Assembly (NCBI GenBank): GCA_947489925.1
Contig: CANLFK010000153.1
Coordinates: 1-5,000, forward strand
Origin: Candidatus Caenarcanales bacterium
Lineage (GTDB): Bacteria > Cyanobacteriota > Vampirovibrionia > Caenarcaniphilales > Caenarcanaceae
Length of the DNA stretch: 5,000 nt
Reading direction: 5' to 3'
This document shows positions 1-5,000 of the stretch, one piece after another. Made by a program: the position numbers and the translations under genes. Every line of letters starts with the position of its first letter. The stretch's first letter is position 1. Below the pieces are notes generated by a model. The model was not told the origin of the DNA. It saw only the letters and a program-made list of their open reading frames with translations, and searched no databases.

Positions 1-2
1 TG

Positions 3-812
3 GACGATTTTGAATTTGAAAAACTATGCGTTAAAACCCTAGGCGGTGAGCCAACTAAGCAGGCAAAAGGCGGAGATTTAGGCAAAGACGGAATTTTAAA
101 TAATTGGTCGGTAATTAGCGTCAAGCGGTCGGAAAACATTGGCAGAAATGTAGCGGATAATTTAAGAAGTGCCATTTTACGCTTTAGAAGAGAGAAAAAT
201 ATCGCTAAACAAAAAGATAATTTGGAATTCACTCTTCAGCACGGAGAAAAAATTAATTTGGCTAATTATGATGGTTTTATAATTGCATTTAGTTTTGGAA
301 AAGGCTTAAAAGCTGAATTAGCTCAACTGGAAAGAGAAGAGGGCTTTAAAATTTTGCCTCTCACGGTGGAAGACATTTTGCCCGTAGCGAAAAGACCAAA
401 AGTTATTTTGAAAGTAGAAGTTGTAAAGAACGAGCTTTTAAACCCCTGTCTTGCAGACATCCCCTTGCAAGGGGAACAAGAGAGCAGTAATTTGCAAATC
501 ACCCCTTCTAAGGGGTCGCTTGAAGAGCGGGGGTTTAAAACGGGGGCTTGTGATTATAAATTTATTGCGACTGCAAACACTGATGATAATAGGCTAATTG
601 AGTTTTTTGCTTTTAAAATTTTAGTCAAAAAGCCCGAAACTCCCTCTGTCAAGGGGGCTGGGGGTTTTGAAAATCATGCTTTTGATAATTTTAATAAAAC
701 TGGTATTTTTGAAACCGAATTAAAAAAAGGTGAATATAAAGTAACAGCAACCGCCACCGATGAATATGGCTTGACTGGCAATGATGAAACTGAACTTACA
801 ATTAAAGGATAA
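3..812 (+). CDS. C-terminal part of a probable site-specific DNA methyltransferase: Mrr-like nuclease-fold domain plus beta-rich tail (5' end outside the window)
   Basis: The reading frame is open from the first complete codon at 3 to the TAA at 810-812 (269 residues), so the gene begins left of the window. The TTG at 222 is an internal leucine codon, because the conserved domain begins well before it. Visible residues 1-127 look like the Mrr/restriction-endonuclease-like domain often attached to adenine-specific or N4-cytosine methyltransferases. It shows FEKLCVKTLGG, then GGDLGKDG (24-30), SVKRSENIGRNVADN (39-53), GFIIAFSFGKG (91-101) and LTVEDIL (120-126). In the usual nuclease pattern the residues are D, then (E/Q)xK; here the Asp is at 29 and the Lys at 41, with Ser at 39 in the Q/E position, so nuclease activity is doubtful. 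Residues from about 132 onward form an Ig/PKD-like beta tail (KVILKVEV, YKFIATA, EYKVTATATDEYGL). It is interrupted by two palindromic insertions at residues 145-180 and about 209-223. The methyltransferase half is not visible, so that part of the name is inferred from family architecture. An Mrr-like restriction protein is the alternative. Confidence 0.68.
   Translation, partial: DDFEFEKLCVKTLGGEPTKQAKGGDLGKDGILNNWSVISVKRSENIGRNVADNLRSAILRFRREKNIAKQKDNLEFTLQHGEKINLANYDGFIIAFSFGKGLKAELAQLEREEGFKILPLTVEDILPVAKRPKVILKVEVVKNELLNPCLADIPLQGEQESSNLQITPSKGSLEERGFKTGACDYKFIATANTDDNRLIEFFAFKILVKKPETPSVKGAGGFENHAFDNFNKTGIFETELKKGEYKVTATATDEYGLTGNDETELTIKG
436..540 (+). repeat. 105-bp structured palindromic element inserted in frame in the methylase-like gene
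   Basis: The ends form a perfect 11-bp inverted repeat, TTTTAAACCCC (436-446) against GGGGTTTAAAA (530-540). Inside are abutting hairpins: TGTCT-loop-AGACA (447-459), the perfect 16-bp palindrome TCCCCTTGCAAGGGGA (460-475), a 25-base linker containing TTTGCAAA (491-498), ACCCCTTCTAAGGGGT (501-516), and CGCT-loop-AGCG (517-529). The parts tile the element without gaps, as in a multibranched fold. Runs of C and G contrast with the AT-rich host gene. The length is a multiple of three and the frame stays open, adding about 35 residues (145-180 of the visible protein) between the beta strands KVEVVKNE and YKFIATA. It is probably a non-autonomous, REP/MITE-like repeat. Copies elsewhere in the genome cannot be seen from here. 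Confidence 0.7.
626..669 (+). repeat. Second, degraded G/C-rich palindromic element in the same gene
   Basis: A CAAAA (626-630) followed by a CCC run pairs imperfectly with GGGGGTTTTG (660-669). The core CCCTCTGTCAAGGGGG (642-657) forms an imperfect hairpin with CCCT and AGGG arms. The arrangement of a T/A end, a C run, a central CCC..GTCAAGGG hairpin, a G run and a TTTT end resembles short interspersed palindromes seen in many bacterial genomes. It is translated in frame as KPETPSVKGAGGFENH, a Pro/Gly-rich stretch between the beta strand EFFAFKILV and the final strands. The boundaries are approximate, and it is shorter and less symmetric than the element at 436-540. Confidence 0.45.
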
Positions 813-886
813 AAATATTTCAAGATTTAAACTTTTATTATTCAAGATATTTAAAAGCCATTCAATACACTTGTTCTGTCATTTCT

Positions 887-919
887 TGAAAATTATATGA
901 AAATTATGTGAAAATTATG
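887..919 (+). repeat. Three tandem 11-bp repeats upstream of minC
   Basis: TGAAAATTATA (887-897), TGAAAATTATG (898-908) and TGAAAATTATG (909-919) lie head to tail and differ by one base. The period is close to one turn of DNA, so each copy presents the same face of the helix. They end 38 bases before the minC start in the only sizeable gap of the window (813-957). A regulatory or DNA-bending role for the min cluster is possible but is inference. Simple AT-rich slippage could also make such a repeat. Confidence 0.55.
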
Positions 920-957
920 TTAATTTGTTAGATTCATAAGATTAGTATTTATTATTA

Positions 958-1719
958 ATGAGTAAATTAAATTCAGTAATTTTGCCAAGTATTGTTATAG
1001 ACTTATCTAAATATTCTTCATGGGAAGAAGCTAAAGCCGAATTCAAAGTTTTAATTGGTTCAAAGATTTCTTTTTGGCAAAATACAGCCTTAATTATTCG
1101 TTTTGCTGATTTTGAATTTGAATCAAATAATTTAGATGAATTAAAAACTTTATTGAATGAGTCTGGTTTAACCCTCAAAGAAATTCAAAGTAATTCAATT
1201 CAGTCTTGGAAATTAATCAAAGCGGCTGGTTTTCAGGTTAATAAATCCCAAGAAAAAAATTCTAAATCATCAAATGGAATCCGTTTAATTAAACAATTTC
1301 AGCCAAGTCAAGCTAATTTAGAAACTATTGTGCCAGCTAATGCTGAGGAAAGAAAAACAATTTATTTGGGTTTAAAAGAAAATATTTCTCTCAGGGCGGG
1401 GCATTTGGTGTCATACAATGGAAATATTGTAATTATGGGAGATGTAAATCCTGGGTGTCAAATCAAAGCTACTGGTAGTATTATTGTGTATGGAAAACTT
1501 TGCGGAAGTGTTCACGCTGGCTTTGGAATTACCGATGAAGAAGAGCTGACGAAAATCTTTGTTAAAGCTCTGAAGATGGGAGATCCTCTCCAAATTAGCA
1601 TCGGTGATTATGCCGCTTGTTCATCAAGTGAAAGCCAAAAAAAGCAGAAAATGGGAATTTTCCCAGAAACAGCAAAGGTGATTGATGGACGCATTTGGCG
1701 TATTAGTGATTTTGAATAA
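958..1719 (+). CDS. minC: Septum site-determining protein MinC
   Basis: MinC blocks FtsZ ring assembly away from midcell and is brought to the membrane by MinD. The 253-residue protein has the usual two-part build. An N-terminal domain (about 7-100) matches only by position and size (SSWEEAKAEFKVLIG, FWQNTALIIRF, LKTLLNESGL). A Ser/Lys/Asn-rich linker follows (about 95-106). The C-terminal beta-helix (about 134-250) carries the clear family signature: SLRAGHLVSYNGNIVIMGDV (144-163), NPGCQIKATGSIIVYGKL (164-181), GSVHAG (183-188) and a final DGRIWRI (243-249). The RAGH at 146-149 corresponds to the RSGQ-like motif used to contact MinD. The start at 958 is the first ATG after the gap and has no Shine-Dalgarno sequence. 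minD begins 26 bases downstream, which supports the call. The N-terminal FtsZ-inhibiting domain is divergent. Confidence 0.93.
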   Translation: MSKLNSVILPSIVIDLSKYSSWEEAKAEFKVLIGSKISFWQNTALIIRFADFEFESNNLDELKTLLNESGLTLKEIQSNSIQSWKLIKAAGFQVNKSQEKNSKSSNGIRLIKQFQPSQANLETIVPANAEERKTIYLGLKENISLRAGHLVSYNGNIVIMGDVNPGCQIKATGSIIVYGKLCGSVHAGFGITDEEELTKIFVKALKMGDPLQISIGDYAACSSSESQKKQKMGIFPETAKVIDGRIWRISDFE

Positions 1720-1726
1720 TCTATTT

Positions 1727-1734
1727 AAGGAGAT
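1727..1734 (+). promoter_or_regulatory. Ribosome binding site of minD
   Basis: AAGGAGAT lies in the minC-minD gap and fits the Shine-Dalgarno consensus. The AAGGAG core ends 13 bases before the ATG at 1746, which is a long spacing. No other start codon lies between, so it still supports the chosen start. Confidence 0.75.
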
Positions 1735-1745
1735 CTTTTTAATAA

Positions 1746-2573
1746 ATGCCAGGTAAAACTATTTTATTCACATCGGGCAAGGGGGGCGTTGGTAAAACAA
1801 CTTCAACTGCCAATATAGGTGTGGCTTTAGCTTCTCAAGACCCCAATATTAATGTTTGTATGATTGACATGGACATTGGATTAAGGAATTTAGATATACA
1901 ATTAGGGCTTGAAAATCGCATTGTTTATAATATTGTTGATGTAGTTGAAGGTGCTTGCAAAGCCAGACAAGCTTTGGTTAAAGATAAAAGATTACCTAAT
2001 TTAGCTTTATTGCCAGCCGCCCAAACTCGAGATAAATCAGCAGTTAGCCCAGAGCAAATGATTACTTTAATTGCTGAATTGAGGGAAATGTTTGATTTAA
2101 TTTTAATTGACAGTCCAGCTGGAATTGAACAAGGTTTTTATAATTCGGTTGCGGCGGCGGACGAAGCAATTATTGTTAGCACGCCCGAAATGTCAGCTGT
2201 CCGAGATGCAGACCGTGTAATTGGTTTATTGGAAGCACAAAACCGAAAAATCAATTGCTGGTTAGTTATTAATCGTCTGCGTCCAGCCATGGTTCAGTCT
2301 AATGATATGATGGGAGTTGATGATGTTGTTGAAATTTTAAATATTAAACTTTTGGGCGTTATCCCGGAGGATGAAAGAATTATTGTTTCAACAAATAAAG
2401 GTGAGCCTTTGGCTTTAGCAAAATCAAATAAGGGCAATGGAGCTGGACAAGCTTATCAAAATATTGCTTTAAGGCTGACTGGAGTAGAAGTTCCCTTAAT
2501 GGTTTTCGGGGAAAATGAAAATATATTTGTCAAGCAATTCAATAAGTTAAAAGCTCTAATTAAATTTAGCTAA
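1746..2573 (+). CDS. minD: Septum site-determining ATPase MinD
   Basis: MinD is a ParA/MinD-family P-loop ATPase. Its ATP-bound dimer sits on the inner face of the cytoplasmic membrane, recruits MinC, and is released when MinE stimulates hydrolysis. The 275 residues show the deviant Walker A motif GKGGVGKTT (11-19, with the signature Lys12 and the P-loop Lys17), the A' motif MIDMDIGLRNLD (39-50), and Walker B LILIDSPAGIEQGF (118-131, Asp122). Further family matches are LLPAAQTRDK, EAIIVSTPEMSAVRDADRVIGLL, VINRLRP and LGVIPEDERIIVSTNKGEPL. The C-terminus (about 259-275, FVKQFNKLKALIKF) is an amphipathic Lys/Phe/Leu helix, as expected for the membrane-targeting sequence. It is separated from the ATPase core by a short variable linker. 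The length is typical. It lies between minC and minE in the standard order. Confidence 0.97.
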   Translation: MPGKTILFTSGKGGVGKTTSTANIGVALASQDPNINVCMIDMDIGLRNLDIQLGLENRIVYNIVDVVEGACKARQALVKDKRLPNLALLPAAQTRDKSAVSPEQMITLIAELREMFDLILIDSPAGIEQGFYNSVAAADEAIIVSTPEMSAVRDADRVIGLLEAQNRKINCWLVINRLRPAMVQSNDMMGVDDVVEILNIKLLGVIPEDERIIVSTNKGEPLALAKSNKGNGAGQAYQNIALRLTGVEVPLMVFGENENIFVKQFNKLKALIKFS

Positions 2574-2576
2574 AAA

Positions 2577-2585
2577 GAGGAGGAG
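2577..2585 (+). promoter_or_regulatory. Strong ribosome binding site of minE
   Basis: GAGGAGGAG contains the full AGGAGG core (2578-2583), with 7 bases to the ATG at 2591. It begins just after the minD stop. It is the best Shine-Dalgarno sequence in the window, which may give minE high translation relative to its neighbours. Confidence 0.85.
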
Positions 2586-2590
2586 AAAAA

Positions 2591-2863
2591 ATGGGACTTT
2601 TAGGATGGTTAACAGGCCCACCGAGGGATGTTACAAGCAGAGACGAAGCTAAAAAAAGGCTTCAGCTGACAATTTTTCATGACCGTATGGAAGTCATGGA
2701 ATTACCGCCAGATAGGCTAAATGCCTTAAGAGATGAATTATTATTAGTAATTGCCAAATATTTTGAAGTAGATATAGGACGGACTGAATGCACCTTAGAG
2801 CAAGATGAAAGAGAGGTTGCTTTTGTCGCAAATATTCCAGTGAAACGATTGAGAGGTTCTTAA
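2591..2863 (+). CDS. minE: Cell division topological specificity factor MinE
   Basis: MinE activates MinD ATPase and restricts MinCD to the poles, so that division occurs at midcell. The 90 residues match the family length and plan. Residues 2-9 (GLLGWLTG) form a short hydrophobic stretch that fits the N-terminal membrane-binding segment. Residues 18-32 (DEAKKRLQLTIFHDR) are the MinD-contact segment, close to the cyanobacterial RLQLVLAHDR form. About 36-90 is the dimerising topological domain, with LPPDRLNALRDELLLVIAKYFEVD and the closing strands TECTLEQ and VAFVANIPV. It starts 17 bases after the minD stop behind a strong ribosome binding site, completing a C-D-E cluster. A MinE points to an oscillating or MinE-type Min system rather than the DivIVA/MinJ type. 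Confidence 0.95.
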   Translation: MGLLGWLTGPPRDVTSRDEAKKRLQLTIFHDRMEVMELPPDRLNALRDELLLVIAKYFEVDIGRTECTLEQDEREVAFVANIPVKRLRGS

Positions 2864-2874
2864 ACTTTATAAAT

Positions 2875-4032
2875 ATGTTAAATCAAAAACGCTTTCTTAT
2901 GATTCCGGGACCAACTCCAGTTCCTGAATCAGTCTTAATTGAATTGGCAAAGCATCCACTTCCTCACCGAAGCCCGGAATTTTCGCAAATATTGCTTGAA
3001 TGCACTGAGGGTTTAAAAGAAATTGCCCAAACCAAACTGGCTATTCCTTTAATTTTTGCAGCTAGTGGCACTGGGGCTATGGAGGCGGTTTTAGTTAATT
3101 TATTAACCACGGGTGATCATGTTTTAGCGGTTAATAATGGTGTTTTTGGTAAGCGGTGGGCTGATATGGCTTCATTATTTGGGGCAAAAGTAGAACGAAT
3201 TGATTGTCCTTTGGGCAGTGCAGTTAAACTAGAGCAAGTAAAAGAAGCTTTAGATAAAGATAAAGACAAAAAAATTAAATTAGTTTTATTAACTTTTTCG
3301 GAAACCTCGACTGGAATTGCTAATCCGATTAAAGAAATTGCTGAATTAGTGCATAATCATAATAATGAAATTGTCGTAGCGATTGATGCAATAACTGGCT
3401 TGGGTGCAATGCCACTTAAAATGGATGAATGGGGGCTTGATGTCATAATTTCTGGTAGCCAAAAAGGATTTATGATACCGCCCGGTTTAGCTTTTGCTTG
3501 GGTTGGAGAGCGGGCTTGGAAATTGCATGAAAAAAGTAAATTTCCACGGTTTTACTGGGATTGGACTAAAGCCAAAAATTCTTTGCTAAAAGACAAAACT
3601 ACTCCTTTTACGCCAAATGTTTCATTTATTTGTGCTTTAAAAGAGGCTTTGAGATTAATGTTAGCAGAAGGAATTGAAAATACTTGGGCAAGACATGAAC
3701 GCTTAAAACAAAGCACCAGAAAGTCAGTTAAAGCAATGGGCTTGGAATTATTAACCTCAGACGCCGAAGCTAGCGCCGCAATTACTTCAATTAAAGCCCC
3801 AGACGGTATTGAAATAAAAGATATTAGACAAAAATTAAAAAAGGATTGGCAAATTGTGGTGGCTGACGGGCAAGGAGAATTGCAAGGTAAAATATTTAGA
3901 ATTGGACATTTAGGCTTTGTCTGCGAGAGAGATATTTTAACTGGCTTAAGTGCTTTGGCTGAAGTTTTGCACAGTTTGAATTTTCCGCTAAAACCTAATT
4001 GGATTAAAGCTTATAGAGAGGCTTTAGCATAA
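2875..4032 (+). CDS. PLP-dependent class V aminotransferase, serine/alanine-glyoxylate (serine-pyruvate) type
   Basis: This is a soluble fold-type I PLP enzyme of 385 residues, the normal length. Family motifs appear in order: IPGPTPVPESV (10-20), HRSPEF (31-36), ASGTGAMEA (63-71, PLP phosphate-binding region), SETSTG (142-147), DAITGLGAMPLKMDEWGLDV (171-190, with Asp171 placed to contact the pyridine nitrogen) and SGSQKGFMIPPGLAF (193-207). Lys197 in the last of these is the expected Schiff-base lysine. TPFTPNVS follows, and FRIGHLG near the end has Arg342 at the substrate-carboxylate position. It probably moves amino groups between alanine or serine and glyoxylate or another 2-oxo acid. The exact substrate is not readable from sequence, and relatives have been labelled soluble hydrogenase 42-kDa subunit. 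It starts 11 bases after minE without a clear Shine-Dalgarno sequence, so it is likely co-transcribed with the min genes, though no functional link to division is known. Confidence 0.9.
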   Translation: MLNQKRFLMIPGPTPVPESVLIELAKHPLPHRSPEFSQILLECTEGLKEIAQTKLAIPLIFAASGTGAMEAVLVNLLTTGDHVLAVNNGVFGKRWADMASLFGAKVERIDCPLGSAVKLEQVKEALDKDKDKKIKLVLLTFSETSTGIANPIKEIAELVHNHNNEIVVAIDAITGLGAMPLKMDEWGLDVIISGSQKGFMIPPGLAFAWVGERAWKLHEKSKFPRFYWDWTKAKNSLLKDKTTPFTPNVSFICALKEALRLMLAEGIENTWARHERLKQSTRKSVKAMGLELLTSDAEASAAITSIKAPDGIEIKDIRQKLKKDWQIVVADGQGELQGKIFRIGHLGFVCERDILTGLSALAEVLHSLNFPLKPNWIKAYREALA

Positions 4033-4043
4033 CTTAATTTATT

Positions 4044-5000
4044 ATGTTAGGTTTACTATTAACTTTAATTTCTTTGCTATTCATAGTTTTAATAATTTCT
4101 CTTATTATCGTAGGAATAATTAGCTTTATAGCTCATGCTTTTAAAATAAAACTTAGTACTAAAGCTATATTTGTGATGATAGGGCTTATAGCTGTTTCAT
4201 TGGTTTTCATTCCTATTGGTTTTGTAACTTTTTATGGTTCTGATTACAAAGACTATAAAATTCATAATGAGAAAAAAATAGTTAGCTGCGATAATGGCGG
4301 CAAAATAAGTTCAGCTCAATATAGTACTGGTGGAGGCGATCAGACACGAAACTTTCTGGTTTATTATCAAAAACATAACAAAAAAGTTTTCTTAGATCAT
4401 AGTTTAGAGATTAGAAGCCATATTTCAGAGACAAGTTTATTGAAACAAAATCCTCATTTTTTTAACAAAGGAAAAGATTGGTTAATGGGTGGTTTTTCTA
4501 CGCTAGATTTTATGCAGAAAGAGCAGTTTGATATTATAAACAAAGAAAATTATCTCAAGGCTAGAACTGCTCATGCTCAAAATTTAGAATTTATGAAGAA
4601 AAAAAATAAAATGTACGCTAAAAGGAATTTTGGTAGTGGTGGAGCTTCTTACTCTTATAGCAATTTTACAAATACGATCAATCCTTATTCTTCTAGTTAT
4701 AACTTAAATGTTACTTATATAAATCCAGAAGTAGTTAGCAGGGATGAATATATTGAAATATTAAAATGTGCCAAGAAAGTAAATATACCAGATGTCTTAA
4801 TTTATAGAAGGTACAAAACAGGATTGCCAATAGATCATGAAGTAGGCTATCCAGAAGAGTTTTCTAACTCTAGTGAATTTGATAGTTTTCAATGCAAAGA
4901 TAAAAAATATACCGTAAATGTATTTTTAAACGGTTTAGTTGTATTTAATCTTGCCGCTGACACTTCCTATACAGCCGATAACTTTTATAATTTTCCGATT
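4044..5000 (+). CDS. Unrecognised membrane-anchored protein, two N-terminal membrane helices (3' end outside the window)
   Basis: An ATG at 4044 opens a frame that stays free of stops to the right edge (319 codons), so the stop lies beyond the window. I do not recognise the family. Residues about 2-31 (LGLLLTLISLLFIVLIISL onward) and 41-64 (IFVMIGLIAVSLVFIPIGF) are strongly hydrophobic and look like two membrane helices joined by a short KIKLSTK linker. The rest is a large soluble domain rich in Lys, Asn, Ser and Tyr, with a Gly/Ser/Tyr stretch at about 197-222 (GSGGASYSYS and PYSSSYN). It has three cysteines in the soluble part (82, 242, 284). Two helices would place both ends on the same side of the membrane. 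It begins 11 bases after the aminotransferase stop with no Shine-Dalgarno sequence, and translational coupling is possible. Its codon use looks as AT-rich as its neighbours. Confidence 0.65.
   Translation, partial: MLGLLLTLISLLFIVLIISLIIVGIISFIAHAFKIKLSTKAIFVMIGLIAVSLVFIPIGFVTFYGSDYKDYKIHNEKKIVSCDNGGKISSAQYSTGGGDQTRNFLVYYQKHNKKVFLDHSLEIRSHISETSLLKQNPHFFNKGKDWLMGGFSTLDFMQKEQFDIINKENYLKARTAHAQNLEFMKKKNKMYAKRNFGSGGASYSYSNFTNTINPYSSSYNLNVTYINPEVVSRDEYIEILKCAKKVNIPDVLIYRRYKTGLPIDHEVGYPEEFSNSSEFDSFQCKDKKYTVNVFLNGLVVFNLAADTSYTADNFYNFPI

Noticed and set aside
222..224. TTG as the start of a separate 196-residue protein
   Set aside because: The same frame is open to the left edge, and the conserved Mrr-like motifs at 72-161 lie upstream, so this is an internal codon.
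460..516. Rho-independent terminator or CRISPR repeat pair formed by the two 16-bp palindromes
   Set aside because: Neither palindrome is followed by a T run. Both lie inside an open coding frame, and the two units differ in sequence, with no spacer array.
813..886. Terminator after the methylase-like gene
   Set aside because: There is only a weak direct repeat (TTCAAGAT at 819 and 841) and a long-range TTTCAAG/CTTGAAA pairing. There is no G/C-rich stem followed by a T run.
925..951. Possible minC promoter, TTGTTA (925-930) with TATTTA (946-951)
   Set aside because: The 15-base spacing is short and the -10 match is poor. In such AT-rich sequence similar matches occur by chance.
942..1178. 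Open frame on the - strand overlapping the start of minC
   Set aside because: It lies antisense to the well-supported minC, has no family resemblance and no ribosome binding site, and fits a chance frame in AT-rich DNA.
1411..1593. 60-codon open frame on the - strand within minC
   Set aside because: It is antisense to the conserved MinC beta-helix, with no recognisable protein features.
1..5000. Alternative genetic code with TGA read as an amino acid
   Set aside because: All conserved genes are full length without in-frame TGA and end in TAA, so the window gives no sign of recoding, although TGA is not seen as a stop either.

Overview
The window is AT-rich bacterial DNA with tightly packed genes, all on the + strand. 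Standard stop usage fits: all five complete gene ends use TAA, and no family-typical ORF is broken by TGA. The likely host is an uncultured, AT-rich bacterium. The MinE resembles cyanobacterial-style MinE, and the class V aminotransferase is of the serine/alanine-glyoxylate type. A methylase-associated Mrr-like domain and short G/C-rich palindromic repeats fit a candidate-phylum genome (Margulisbacteria/Melainabacteria-like or Patescibacteria-like). That placement is inference from general resemblance and is weak.

Layout: positions 3-812 hold the 3' end of a gene that enters from the left edge. It encodes an Mrr-like (PD-(D/E)xK-type) domain of the kind found at the C-terminus of site-specific DNA methyltransferases, followed by a beta-rich, Ig/PKD-like tail. 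The tail region is interrupted in frame by a 105-bp, highly structured palindromic element (436-540) and by a second, degraded G/C-rich palindrome (about 626-669). A 145-bp AT-rich gap follows. It carries three tandem copies of an 11-bp sequence and no clear terminator.

From 958 to 2863 lies a complete minC-minD-minE cluster, the division-site placement system. MinC inhibits FtsZ, MinD is the membrane-binding ATPase that recruits it, and MinE stimulates MinD ATPase and drives its redistribution. Eleven bases after minE comes a complete PLP-dependent class V aminotransferase (2875-4032). Eleven bases after that starts an unrecognised protein with two predicted N-terminal membrane helices (4044 to the right edge, incomplete). 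The short gaps suggest one transcript from minC onward. Only minD and minE have obvious Shine-Dalgarno sequences.

The most unusual item is the in-frame palindromic element, which can be parsed into abutting hairpins enclosed by an 11-bp perfect terminal inverted repeat and which appears to be translated as part of the methylase-like protein. This recalls the Rickettsia palindromic elements in kind, but no relationship is claimed.
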